Shown here in pieces: positions 1 through 6,898 of a stretch of 64,000 bases of DNA. The stretch comes from Pseudomonadota bacterium (GTDB lineage Bacteria > Pseudomonadota > Gammaproteobacteria > Burkholderiales > Burkholderiaceae_C): positions 48,332 through 112,331 of the forward strand of contig JAKARB010000016.1 in assembly GCA_021819435.1 (NCBI GenBank), in the 5' to 3' direction. Position 1 is the stretch's first letter, and every line of letters starts with the position of its first letter. The notes below the pieces were generated by a model that ran no database searches, was not told where the DNA came from, and was given only the letters and a program-made list of their open reading frames with translations. Made by a program: the position numbers and the translations under genes.

Positions 1-638
1 TGACGGGTTGGCGGATGCAGGTTCAGGCAAAGCGTTTGCGCCAGGTTGTTGCCCAAAGCAACCGTTGCGGCTGTGTTCACCAAGGGGCCAGCTTTGTCGG
101 CGTCTCTGAATGTCTTGACCAGGCCCCCCGGCGTGAATTGCAGGAAGCCGAGCAACATGCGCACAGCCTCAGCGAATCCCACCGCCGTGGGCTGCGAATC
201 AAGTGCATGGTCGAACACCAATGGCGTGTTGCCGTTGGCTGCAGACAGCGCAATCTGGGTCCATGCCTTGCGCTTGTCCCGTGTCTCTTCGGCAGTGGCC
301 AAGGCAGCTACTTGCATGAAGGGCGTTTCGGGATGGAGCAGCCAGAAACGATCTCGAAAGTCAGTCAGGTATTGGCGGATCGCTCCCAGCGGCAAGCCGC
401 CTTCGTACCAGTCAAGTCGGGTTGACAAGCCCCAGCCTGGGACTTGCAAGGTCACCGCCCTGTGGAGGATGGCCAGAAGCAGCCGATATTGCGCCACCAC
501 ATCAGTAGGCGATGTGTCAGCCAGCGCCTCAATGTCGCCCGCGTGCTCAAATGTGTCTAGCAGACCCAAGTGACGCACCTGCCCGCCTTTCATGCGGACA
601 GGCAGCCACGGCGAGTCGATCAGAGAGAAGTCTTTCAT
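1..638 (-). CDS. cas8e: Type I-E Cascade large subunit Cas8e (Cse1/CasA), N-terminal part, truncated by window edge
   Basis: The frame opens at ATG 638 and stays open to base 1, giving about 212 residues of a protein normally near 500. The N-terminus reads MKDFSLIDSPWLPVRMKGG and is followed by an LLDTF block, an RLLLAILHRAV helix, and later HPETPFMQV and NGNTPLVFDH segments. This is the conserved N-terminal layout of Cse1/CasA, which reads the PAM and positions Cas3 on the target. An AAGGGTAGG-like ribosome binding site lies just upstream. It follows cas3 on the same strand after a 194-bp gap that contains its own predicted promoter and a divergent mini-CRISPR. The remaining Cascade genes and the main array should lie beyond the left edge. 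The family assignment rests on motifs and synteny; I am confident in it. Confidence 0.92.
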   Translation of the reverse strand, partial: MKDFSLIDSPWLPVRMKGGQVRHLGLLDTFEHAGDIEALADTSPTDVVAQYRLLLAILHRAVTLQVPGWGLSTRLDWYEGGLPLGAIRQYLTDFRDRFWLLHPETPFMQVAALATAEETRDKRKAWTQIALSAANGNTPLVFDHALDSQPTAVGFAEAVRMLLGFLQFTPGGLVKTFRDADKAGPLVNTAATVALGNNLAQTLCLNLHPPTR

Positions 639-670
639 CTCATGCCTACCCTTTTGAATTCGTTGCATTC

Positions 671-700
671 AATTTAGCAAAGGATCAACGTATCGCGCAA
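671..700 (-). promoter_or_regulatory. Predicted promoter of cas8e
   Basis: Read on the minus strand, TTGCGC (700-695) is followed after 17 nt by CTAAAT (677-672), or after 18 nt by TAAATT (676-671). The cas8e start codon lies about 33 bp downstream. The match to sigma70 consensus is moderate. The position is right for an internal promoter that lets cas8e be expressed separately from cas3, as is common in type I-E loci. The CreR-like target at 683-715 covers the -35 element and most of the spacer. Confidence 0.5.
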
Positions 701-715
701 GTTCTTTTTGATCAG
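680..715 (+). promoter_or_regulatory. Predicted target (PAM + partial protospacer) of the mini-CRISPR guide, inside the cas8e promoter
   Basis: AAG at 680-682 is a canonical type I-E PAM. The next bases, GATCAACG (683-690), match the first eight guide bases GATCACCG except position 6, which is flipped out and not read in I-E Cascade. Positions 10, 11, 13 and 14 also match, and position 12 (another flipped base) is mismatched. Beyond position 14 the match is at background level. Partial, seed-only pairing is expected to allow Cascade binding without Cas3 cleavage. The site overlaps the predicted cas8e -35 and spacer, and also the -35 of the guide's own promoter at 708-713. Confidence 0.7.
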
Positions 716-736
716 CAGTCATCGCACCCGTACACT
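708..736 (+). promoter_or_regulatory. Predicted promoter of the mini-CRISPR (CreR-like) RNA
   Basis: TTGATC (708-713), exactly 17 nt, then TACACT (731-736) form a sigma70-like promoter with four to five consensus bases per element. The start site would be near 743, inside the first degenerate repeat. The -10 element therefore overlaps the 5' end of that repeat, which explains why this half no longer looks like a repeat. It is divergent from cas8e and fires towards the 3' end of cas3. Confidence 0.6.
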
Positions 737-825
737 CTGGCCTCCCACATCAGGGATGAACCAGATCACCGCATGGCAGATTTCGTCGCGGGTGACGTAT
801 TCCCTGCGTCAGCAGGGATGTTTGG
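735..825 (+). CRISPR. Degenerate one-spacer type I-E mini-CRISPR between cas3 and cas8e
   Basis: The second repeat (797-825) begins GTATTCCCTGCG and has a perfect 7-bp stem, TCCCTGC (801-807) and GCAGGGA (812-818), around a 4-nt loop, as in type I-E repeats. Its last five bases (TTTGG) have lost the usual AACCG-like end. The first repeat (735-763) keeps only its 3' half, CAGGGATGAACCA, which would supply the 8-nt 5' handle of a crRNA; its 5' half is degraded. The CAGGGATG blocks are exactly 62 bp apart, which gives a 33-nt spacer at 764-796. The spacer begins GATCACCGCATGG. The parts kept are those a processed guide needs: a handle from repeat 1 and a stem-loop from repeat 2. Confidence 0.85.
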
Positions 826-852
826 GGAGGGGCTACGGCCCCTCCACCTTTT
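743..852 (+). ncRNA. CreR-like Cas-regulating guide RNA
   Basis: A complete small transcription unit can be read here: a promoter at 708-736, a predicted start near 743, the retained handle of repeat 1, a 33-nt guide, the stem-loop of repeat 2 and an intrinsic terminator ending near 852. The transcript would be about 110 nt. After Cas6e cleavage in the repeat 2 stem it would give a crRNA-like guide for Cascade. The guide has PAM-linked seed complementarity to the cas8e promoter. CRISPR-resembling RNAs that direct Cascade to cas promoters are known as CreR, and the architecture here fits that class. A remnant of an ordinary array is the alternative, but the promoter, terminator and promoter-directed seed make it less likely. 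Expression and repression are inferred, not shown. Confidence 0.75.
826..852 (+). terminator. Intrinsic terminator of the mini-CRISPR RNA, overlapping the cas3 stop codon
   Basis: GGAGGGGC (826-833), loop TACG (834-837) and GCCCCTCC (838-845) form a perfect 8-bp stem, followed by ACC and a TTTT run (849-852). The T-run exists only on the plus strand, so the element ends transcription from the mini-CRISPR and not from cas3, whose stop codon (835-833) lies within the hairpin. Confidence 0.75.
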
Positions 853-3511
853 CGTAGACCAACCCTTTGACTTCGCAAAGCCTCAACCTGAGAGCACCGA
901 TGTCATGGCATCGATCTGTCAAAGGCAACGGACGGAAGTAGCGCAACAGCGGATGCTGCTCAAAAACAGCACAGGCGGGCTGAGCGCTGAAGTGCCGCAC
1001 CACCGCTTTACGCGAAACTTTGATTTGTCGCCGATAAAGCGCTTTGGCCACATCATGTTCGAGGGGCTTGGCTGGATCGATCCATTGGTCACCAATGCGC
1101 CACAAGCCGTCTTTGGCCTCGACGGGTACCAGCGTGACAGTCTCTGCGCCCAATCGGGTCTTGTTTTCTTCGCCCAGTGGGCCACCATCCTCATTGCCTT
1201 TGGGTAGGTTGGCGTAGGCTTCGTCAACCCTTCGGGCTGGATCGATGCTGATGTTCATGGCTTGCCGCTTATGGCTCCTGTGCTCCGCAAGATGGTGTCC
1301 AAAGGCTTCTTCGTCGATGAATTTGCAGATCGCGGCGTCCAAGTCGTCTGGCAAGGCGGGCTGGCTGTAGACCCATTGAACCAATCGATCGATGTCGTCT
1401 GGCAGGTTCAAAACGGGTTCTCGATTCAGGCACACCCATGTGCAACCAAGGATGTAGGGCTGATACACAAAACCCCATGCGGTCTGCTTCAAGTCCGGCA
1501 AGCGATCAGGCTGCAAACCAGCCACCCTCAACCGAGCCACTTTGTGGGCGTCTGGCCGCATACGCTGATGACGATGCAGTCGCCCCGCTCTCTGCAGCAG
1601 CAAGTCGATGGGCGCCAGATCTGAGAGCATGAAATCGAAGTCAATGTCCAGGGACTGCTCGGCCACTTGGGTGGCAATCAGCAAGGCGCGCTCGGGTCGT
1701 TGCCCTCCTTCACCAAAAAGGGACAGCACGCGTTGCTCGATGTCGCTCCGCTGATCTGCCGGAAAGCGGGCGTGAAACAAGACAATCTGCACGGAGTCAT
1801 CCACTTGAGCAGAGAGCATCGCATGCAGGGCTTGTGCGCGATCAACCGTGTTCACGATGACTGCGCCGCAGCCACCATGCGCAAGCAAGCCCAACGTTGA
1901 TGCGCACAGAACTTCAACTGATTCGTGCATCCCCTCCACATGAATGGGAGCAAGAGGTCTCGCCTCGAAGTGCACGGCACGGCCACCCAAGTCATCAGCA
2001 ACAGCCACCCGCGGGTATGCCACATCAGGCATGGTTTCTGGCTCGACACCCCATGCCTTGAGCAGCTCGTGCTTGCGCGCTCTAGGCAGCGTGGCACTCA
2101 TCAAAATGACCGAGCTGCCCACGGCCTTCAGCCACATCAGCAATGTGTCGATCAAGGTGGCTGTGTAAGTGTCGTAGGCATGAACCTCATCCAACACCAC
2201 GACACGATTGCTCAAACCCCACAACCGCACGAAGTGATGCTTCACGTTCATGGTGGAAAGCAGCGCCTGATCCACCGTACCGACGCCGTACGCCGACAGC
2301 AGGGGGCGGCGACGCTGAGACAGCCAGCCTGATGCACTGATGCTGTCCCCGACGGAATCATTGATGCCGCGTAGCTGCTGAACATCGGCGTTCATCGCCG
2401 CGCCACCGTGAACCAGTTGCAAATCGAGGTGAACCTTGGCGAATTTTTCAAGGAACCGGTGGGCACGCTGAAACATGGCGTTGCCCGTGGCTTGGGTGGG
2501 CAACGCCACATACAAGCCACGGTGCTGGTTGGTGGCCTGCAAGCGCAGATGCGCCAGGAAGGCCATTTCGGTCTTGCCCTCCCCCATGGGCGCTTCGACC
2601 AGCATCAACGTCGGACCCTGGCTTGCTTGCAACAGCTTGTCGCCTTCCCGTTGCAATGGGCGAGGTGGTTTGGCGTCACCCAATATTTGCTGGAGCAGAT
2701 CCGCCGTTGATGGCTTGTTCACTGGCTGAAGCGTCTGAAACGGTGACCAACCAATTTGTTTGAGTGCTCCGATGCCGCGCTCGACACCATCCCGGTGATA
2801 GGCGGACAGTTCGTCCAGCCGCTCACCCAGCGGAAACCAATCTGGATTGGATGCGATCCAATCGGCTGTGCTGGTCAAACCTGCGAGCCAATTGATGGCC
2901 GGTAGGCTCAACGCTGTCTGAGAAGGAGCGCCATCCGGCCTCAATGTCTGCCAATAGGCATCCAAGATAGTTGCTCGCGCGAGTGCCCATTCAGGTGGCT
3001 CTCTCAGGCTTTGAACATCGTTGATCTCAGCGCTCAGAAAGTGGAATCCATGGTGCGCGCTGATGGCACAAACAACATCGCCGATCCATCTTCGATGGGC
3101 CGGAACCTTGCTTCCCCAAGGCTTGCGCAAATGCACTGCGGTAGCCAGATCATGGCGGTCAAATGATGGGCCGCCACGATCAAAACTCAAGCCGTTCTTT
3201 TCATCGTGTGACTGGCCCTCGGCCCACTTGGCTTGGAAGCCTGGTATGGCTTTGCCAAAATCATGGAGACCTGCTGCCGCAGCCAGCCATCGAACACAGT
3301 TGTCATCGGTCAGGCCAAAAGCCTTAGCAGCCCATCTGCGGGTAGTCTGAGGCTCAAACGACAGCAAGGCTTCAACCACTGCTGCGACATCGAGCAAGTG
3401 CCCCAGCAGGCCATGGCCCGAGCCATCACCACTTTTCGCCCAAATTGCTCGCGCCGCTGGCGATAATTCAGAGAAGCGACGAGGCGCGGTGTTGCCGATG
3501 GGGATATTCAA
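833..3511 (-). CDS. cas3: CRISPR-associated nuclease-helicase Cas3 (type I-E)
   Basis: This 892-residue protein is the effector that Cascade recruits to unwind and degrade target DNA. The N-terminal HD nuclease domain shows a GHGLLGH segment (His33, His38) and HDFGK (His83-Asp84), with further histidines in the SAHHGFH segment. The helicase core follows: Walker A APMGEGKTE near residue 305, LDEVHAYD (DEAD-box type) near 440, and SATLPR shortly after. The C-terminal part includes an RAGRLHRH helicase motif. Length and order are those of a full single-chain Cas3. It lies between a WYL regulator upstream (73 bp) and cas8e downstream (194 bp), all on one strand. No lesion is visible, so the system looks competent for interference. 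Confidence 0.95.
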   Translation of the reverse strand: MNIPIGNTAPRRFSELSPAARAIWAKSGDGSGHGLLGHLLDVAAVVEALLSFEPQTTRRWAAKAFGLTDDNCVRWLAAAAGLHDFGKAIPGFQAKWAEGQSHDEKNGLSFDRGGPSFDRHDLATAVHLRKPWGSKVPAHRRWIGDVVCAISAHHGFHFLSAEINDVQSLREPPEWALARATILDAYWQTLRPDGAPSQTALSLPAINWLAGLTSTADWIASNPDWFPLGERLDELSAYHRDGVERGIGALKQIGWSPFQTLQPVNKPSTADLLQQILGDAKPPRPLQREGDKLLQASQGPTLMLVEAPMGEGKTEMAFLAHLRLQATNQHRGLYVALPTQATGNAMFQRAHRFLEKFAKVHLDLQLVHGGAAMNADVQQLRGINDSVGDSISASGWLSQRRRPLLSAYGVGTVDQALLSTMNVKHHFVRLWGLSNRVVVLDEVHAYDTYTATLIDTLLMWLKAVGSSVILMSATLPRARKHELLKAWGVEPETMPDVAYPRVAVADDLGGRAVHFEARPLAPIHVEGMHESVEVLCASTLGLLAHGGCGAVIVNTVDRAQALHAMLSAQVDDSVQIVLFHARFPADQRSDIEQRVLSLFGEGGQRPERALLIATQVAEQSLDIDFDFMLSDLAPIDLLLQRAGRLHRHQRMRPDAHKVARLRVAGLQPDRLPDLKQTAWGFVYQPYILGCTWVCLNREPVLNLPDDIDRLVQWVYSQPALPDDLDAAICKFIDEEAFGHHLAEHRSHKRQAMNISIDPARRVDEAYANLPKGNEDGGPLGEENKTRLGAETVTLVPVEAKDGLWRIGDQWIDPAKPLEHDVAKALYRRQIKVSRKAVVRHFSAQPACAVFEQHPLLRYFRPLPLTDRCHDIGALRLRLCEVKGLVYEKVEGP

Positions 3512-3559
3512 GCTTCGCTCCCAATTGAAATTTTCTCAGGCCATTCTGCACACCCAACA

Positions 3560-3576
3560 GGCTCACCGAATGAGCC
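3560..3576. repeat. Short inverted repeat upstream of cas3
   Basis: GGCTCA (3560-3565), five bases, then TGAGCC (3571-3576) form a perfect 6-bp dyad in the 73-bp gap between the WYL gene and cas3. No T-run follows on either strand, so it is more likely an operator or an attenuating hairpin than a terminator. It could be a binding site for the adjacent WYL regulator; that is inference from position only. Confidence 0.35.
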
Positions 3577-3584
3577 ACCTCAAC

Positions 3585-4562
3585 TCATCTGTACACCGCC
3601 TTCATTCTCAGGATCTCTTCAGCGACACGCGCACGCAAATCCCTCGGCGCCATCACCTCACAATCCGCCCCAAACCGCAGCACATCCATCATCAGCTCTC
3701 GATGATCGGCATAAGGTACCTTCAGCGTGTAGCGACCATCGGCCTCCATCTGACCTTTCTGATCCGGATGCCATTGCTCATTGGCCACCCACCTGGCCCG
3801 GTACGCTGAGAACCGCAACGTCGCCCATTTCAGCTTGCCTTGCGCGAAGATCCCGTATCCCGGCCCCAGGGCGTGTGCGATCCGCTTCTGGCTCACGGCC
3901 TTGGCCACCACATCCAGTGCCTGCACGGCCGTGATCCGGTCCACCGAGAAGTTGCGCAACTCCTGACGCAGGTGGCACCACGCATCCAGGTGCCAGTTCT
4001 CACGGTAATGCACCAGCCGCAGCGGCGACACCTCGCGCTCGGTCGTGGCGTCGGTGCTGCGTGCGGCATAGGTGATGCGCAGCCGCTTGCCTTGCAAGAG
4101 CGATTTGCCGATTTGCTGAAAGTGCGCCATACGCAAGGGGCGTCGGCCCACGCTGGCGATCAGCACCTTGCGCCGCACCGCATCGGCAGAGTCATGCGCC
4201 GAACCCAGCAGGGCGTTGAGCCGGGCCATCAGCGGGGCGATTTGGTCTTGCAAGATGCCACCAGCACCGAGGTCACCCAGCAGGTGCTGCATGGTCAGCA
4301 GGGCGTGGATCTCTTGCTCGTTGAACCACAGGCCGGGCAGCTCATAAGCCGGACCGACCTGTGAATGAACGGCGGCGAAGCAGTAGCCACCCAGGTCTCT
4401 GCGCCATTCGATGGGTGCATGCAAGCGGCTGCGCATGTATTCGAGGTCGCGCTTCAGGGTCGCCCTGGAGACACCCAGGGCCGCCTGCATGGCCGCGAAC
4501 GAAGCCACTTTCCGCTCGCTCAGCATGTGGTCGATGAGGTAGATGCGTTCGGTCAGGCTCAT
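3585..4562 (-). CDS. WYL-domain transcriptional regulator next to cas3
   Basis: This 325-residue protein has an N-terminal winged helix-turn-helix of the DeoR/YafY type (LTERIYLIDHMLSERKVAS onwards, with a recognition helix around SRATLKRDLEYM). A WYL ligand-binding domain follows in the middle, visible in the LRITYAARS and REVSPLRLVHYRENWHLDAW segments. The C-terminal extension ends in ARVAEEILRMKAVYR. WYL proteins bind nucleotides or nucleic acid and often sit beside CRISPR-Cas and other defence genes. Here it is 73 bp upstream of cas3 on the same strand and divergent, with a 45-bp gap, from an mltB-like gene. Control of the cas operon in response to a nucleic-acid signal is a reasonable inference but is not shown by the sequence. 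Confidence 0.85.
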   Translation of the reverse strand: MSLTERIYLIDHMLSERKVASFAAMQAALGVSRATLKRDLEYMRSRLHAPIEWRRDLGGYCFAAVHSQVGPAYELPGLWFNEQEIHALLTMQHLLGDLGAGGILQDQIAPLMARLNALLGSAHDSADAVRRKVLIASVGRRPLRMAHFQQIGKSLLQGKRLRITYAARSTDATTEREVSPLRLVHYRENWHLDAWCHLRQELRNFSVDRITAVQALDVVAKAVSQKRIAHALGPGYGIFAQGKLKWATLRFSAYRARWVANEQWHPDQKGQMEADGRYTLKVPYADHRELMMDVLRFGADCEVMAPRDLRARVAEEILRMKAVYR

Positions 4563-4607
4563 GGTGGGGTTTTATAGCCTGCCTTTGAACCATGGCATCC
4601 TTGGGCC

Positions 4608-5897
4608 ATGCGATCCGATGCTTCATCTCGCCTCACCTTGCTCGTGGCCGCCATCGCCGCGCTCGGCCTCGCCGCCTGCTCCTCCGACGCCCCAAAGGGC
4701 CCGGGCCATGCAGACCAAGCCGCGCGCCCACCCGCAGCCGTGGCCGCCGCCCCCGATGCGGCCTCGCCCACCGAAGACCAGCGCTTCGCCGCCTGGCTGG
4801 CCGCCTTCCGCGAAGAGGCGCGCGCCGCCGGCATCCAGGAGCCGACGCTGCGCGCCGCGCTCGACACCGCGCAGTTGCGCCACCAGAGCGTGCAGCTCGA
4901 CCGCAGCCAACCCGAGTTCGTGCGCCAGATCTGGGATTACCTCGACAGCGCCGTTTCGCCCACGCGCGTGAGCCGGGGCCAGGAGAAGATCGCGCAGTAC
5001 CGCGCCGAGGCCGATGCGGCGAGCGCCCGTTTCGGCGTGCCGACGCCGGTCATCGTGGCCATCTGGGGCATCGAGAGCAACTACGGCCAGAACTACGGTG
5101 ACATACCGGTGATCGACGCGCTGGTGACGCTGGGCTTCGAAGGCCGGCGCGAGGCCTGGGCCAAGGGCGAGCTGATCGCCGCGCTGAAGATCATCCAGCA
5201 GGGCGACATCGACCGCGAGCACATGATCGGCTCGTGGGCCGGCGCCATGGGGCAAACGCAGTTCATGCCCTCGGCCTTCCTCAGCCGCGCCGTGGACGCC
5301 GATGGCGACGGCCGCCGCGACATCTGGGGCAGCATGGCCGATGTGCTGGCCTCCACCGCCAACTACCTGCAACGATCAGGCTGGCGCGCCGACGAGGCCT
5401 GGGCGCCGGAGGTGACGCTGCCCGAAGGCTTCGACCCCGCGCGCGCCGACGCCAGCGTGCGCCAGGACGCCGAGCAATGGGCCGCCGAAGGCGTGCGCCT
5501 GGCCGATGGCTCGCCGCTGCCGCGCATGAGCGAGGCCAGCATCCTGCTGCCCGGCGGGGCGCGCGGGCCGGCCTTCCTGGTGGGGCCGAACTTCCGTGCC
5601 GTGCTGCGCTACAACAACGCGCTGAGCTACGCGCTGTCGGTGTGCCTGCTCGCGCAGCGCATCGATGGCGGGCCGCCCTTGCGGGCCGCTTGGCCGCGCG
5701 AGGAGCGCGCGCTCAATCGCGGTGAAGTGAAGGCACTGCAAAGCGCGCTCAACCAGAAGGGCTTCGCCACCGGCCAGCCCGATGGGGTGGTGGGTCCGGC
5801 CACGCGCGGCGCGCTGCGCGATTGGCAGCGCAGCGTGGGCCTGCCGGCCGATGGCTTCCCGACGGTGGCACTGCTGGCGCGCTTGCAGGCGCCCTAA
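4608..5897 (+). CDS. MltB-type lytic murein transglycosylase lipoprotein with a peptidoglycan-binding domain
   Basis: The 429-residue product should cut the MurNAc-GlcNAc bond of peptidoglycan to give 1,6-anhydro-muropeptides. A lipoprotein signal peptide ends in the lipobox LAAC at residues 21-24. An alanine/proline-rich linker follows, then an SLT_2 domain with the motif WGIESNYG, whose Glu156 is the likely catalytic acid, and a GAMGQTQFMPS segment typical of MltB. A PG_binding_1 domain fills the C-terminus from about residue 366 (NRGEVKALQSALNQKG). The domain order matches the MltB/YbgF-associated family found in Burkholderiales. It is monocistronic in appearance and divergent from the WYL regulator. 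Confidence 0.9.
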   Translation: MRSDASSRLTLLVAAIAALGLAACSSDAPKGPGHADQAARPPAAVAAAPDAASPTEDQRFAAWLAAFREEARAAGIQEPTLRAALDTAQLRHQSVQLDRSQPEFVRQIWDYLDSAVSPTRVSRGQEKIAQYRAEADAASARFGVPTPVIVAIWGIESNYGQNYGDIPVIDALVTLGFEGRREAWAKGELIAALKIIQQGDIDREHMIGSWAGAMGQTQFMPSAFLSRAVDADGDGRRDIWGSMADVLASTANYLQRSGWRADEAWAPEVTLPEGFDPARADASVRQDAEQWAAEGVRLADGSPLPRMSEASILLPGGARGPAFLVGPNFRAVLRYNNALSYALSVCLLAQRIDGGPPLRAAWPREERALNRGEVKALQSALNQKGFATGQPDGVVGPATRGALRDWQRSVGLPADGFPTVALLARLQAP

Positions 5898-5963
5898 AAT
5901 CCGCGCCTTCCGCCATCTCTTTCACCTGTTTTGACACGCCCGCCTGGGCGGCCGCCAGGCGCC

Positions 5964-6854
5964 ATGCACATCACCGTCAGAGAAGAACTCAAGGCCTACA
6001 TCGACCCCCTCACCCCCGACGAGCACGAGGCGCTGGAGCGCAGCCTGCTCGCCGAAGGCTGCCGCGACGCGCTGGTGCTGTGGGGCGACTTGCTCATCGA
6101 CGGACACAACCGCTACGGCATCTGCCAGAAGCACGGCATCCCCTTCCAGACGGTGCAGCACCCGCACTTCAAGTCGATGGAAGACGTGCACCTGTGGATG
6201 ATCGACCAGCACCTGGGCCGCCGCAGCGTGTCGGACTTCCAGCGCGGCGTGCTGGCGCTGCGCAAGCGCGAGATCCTGGCGCAGCGGCGTGAGCAGGCGA
6301 CGCCCAATGCCTCGGCCGCCCCCATCTCAGATTCCACGCACCCAACCGGCACGTCTCAGGCCGAGGGCACCAGCGCCTCCACGGCACCCGAACCCGTCCC
6401 GCTGAAGAACCGCACCGACATCGCCCGCGCCGCGCGCCTGAGCGCCAATCAGGTGGTGATGATCGAGAAGATCCAGAGTCAGGCCGTGCCCGAGTTGGTG
6501 GCCGCCGTGAAGCAAGGCACCATCAGCCTGAACGCGGCGGCAGCGGTTGCCACCTTGCCCGCAGAAGAACAGAAAGCCGCCGCGCTGGCCGGCAAGGACG
6601 AGCTCAAGCAGGCCGCCAAGCGGGTGCGCGAGGTCAAGCGAAAGCCCGCTGCCGAGCGAGGCACATCGGCCGAACAGCCCGAGGTCGATGAACCGCCTTT
6701 CGAACCCGGTTCAAGCGCGCAAGGTGCATCGCCAAGCGACATGCAGGCGGAGCTGCAAAGCTTGCGTCAGCGCGTGGCCGAGCTCACGGCTGAAAACGCA
6801 GCCTTGCGTGAACAGGTGGCACAGCTGCAGAGTCTGCAAAGTCAGCCGGGCTGA
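5964..6854 (+). CDS. Solitary ParB-like N-terminal-domain protein
   Basis: The product has about 296 residues from ATG 5964; a TTG at 5931 would add 11. The N-terminal third resembles the ParB/Srx nuclease-like fold (EALERSLLAEGCRDALVLWG, then a DGHNRYGICQKHGIPF block, which corresponds to the GxxR/H nucleotide-binding box). A central segment (LSANQVVMIEKIQSQAV) looks like a helix-turn-helix. The C-terminus has a coiled coil (LQSLRQRVAELTAENAALREQ). There is no parA partner, so a chromosome-partition role is unlikely. A DNA-binding or regulatory role is more likely. An alanine- and proline-rich linker separates the domains. Confidence 0.65.
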   Translation: MHITVREELKAYIDPLTPDEHEALERSLLAEGCRDALVLWGDLLIDGHNRYGICQKHGIPFQTVQHPHFKSMEDVHLWMIDQHLGRRSVSDFQRGVLALRKREILAQRREQATPNASAAPISDSTHPTGTSQAEGTSASTAPEPVPLKNRTDIARAARLSANQVVMIEKIQSQAVPELVAAVKQGTISLNAAAAVATLPAEEQKAAALAGKDELKQAAKRVREVKRKPAAERGTSAEQPEVDEPPFEPGSSAQGASPSDMQAELQSLRQRVAELTAENAALREQVAQLQSLQSQPG

Positions 6855-6898
6855 GCGCGCCCGACACACAGGCTCAACACCGCAGCATGGCGCGCAAC

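Noticed and set aside
710..742. A second GATCA match to the guide seed at 710-714
   Set aside because: It lacks a PAM (the three preceding bases are TTT) and fails at seed position 8, so Cascade binding there is not expected.
735..825. An ordinary CRISPR array between cas3 and cas8e
   Set aside because: Only two strongly degenerate repeats and one spacer exist, no leader is seen, and the repeat ends needed for spacer acquisition are lost.
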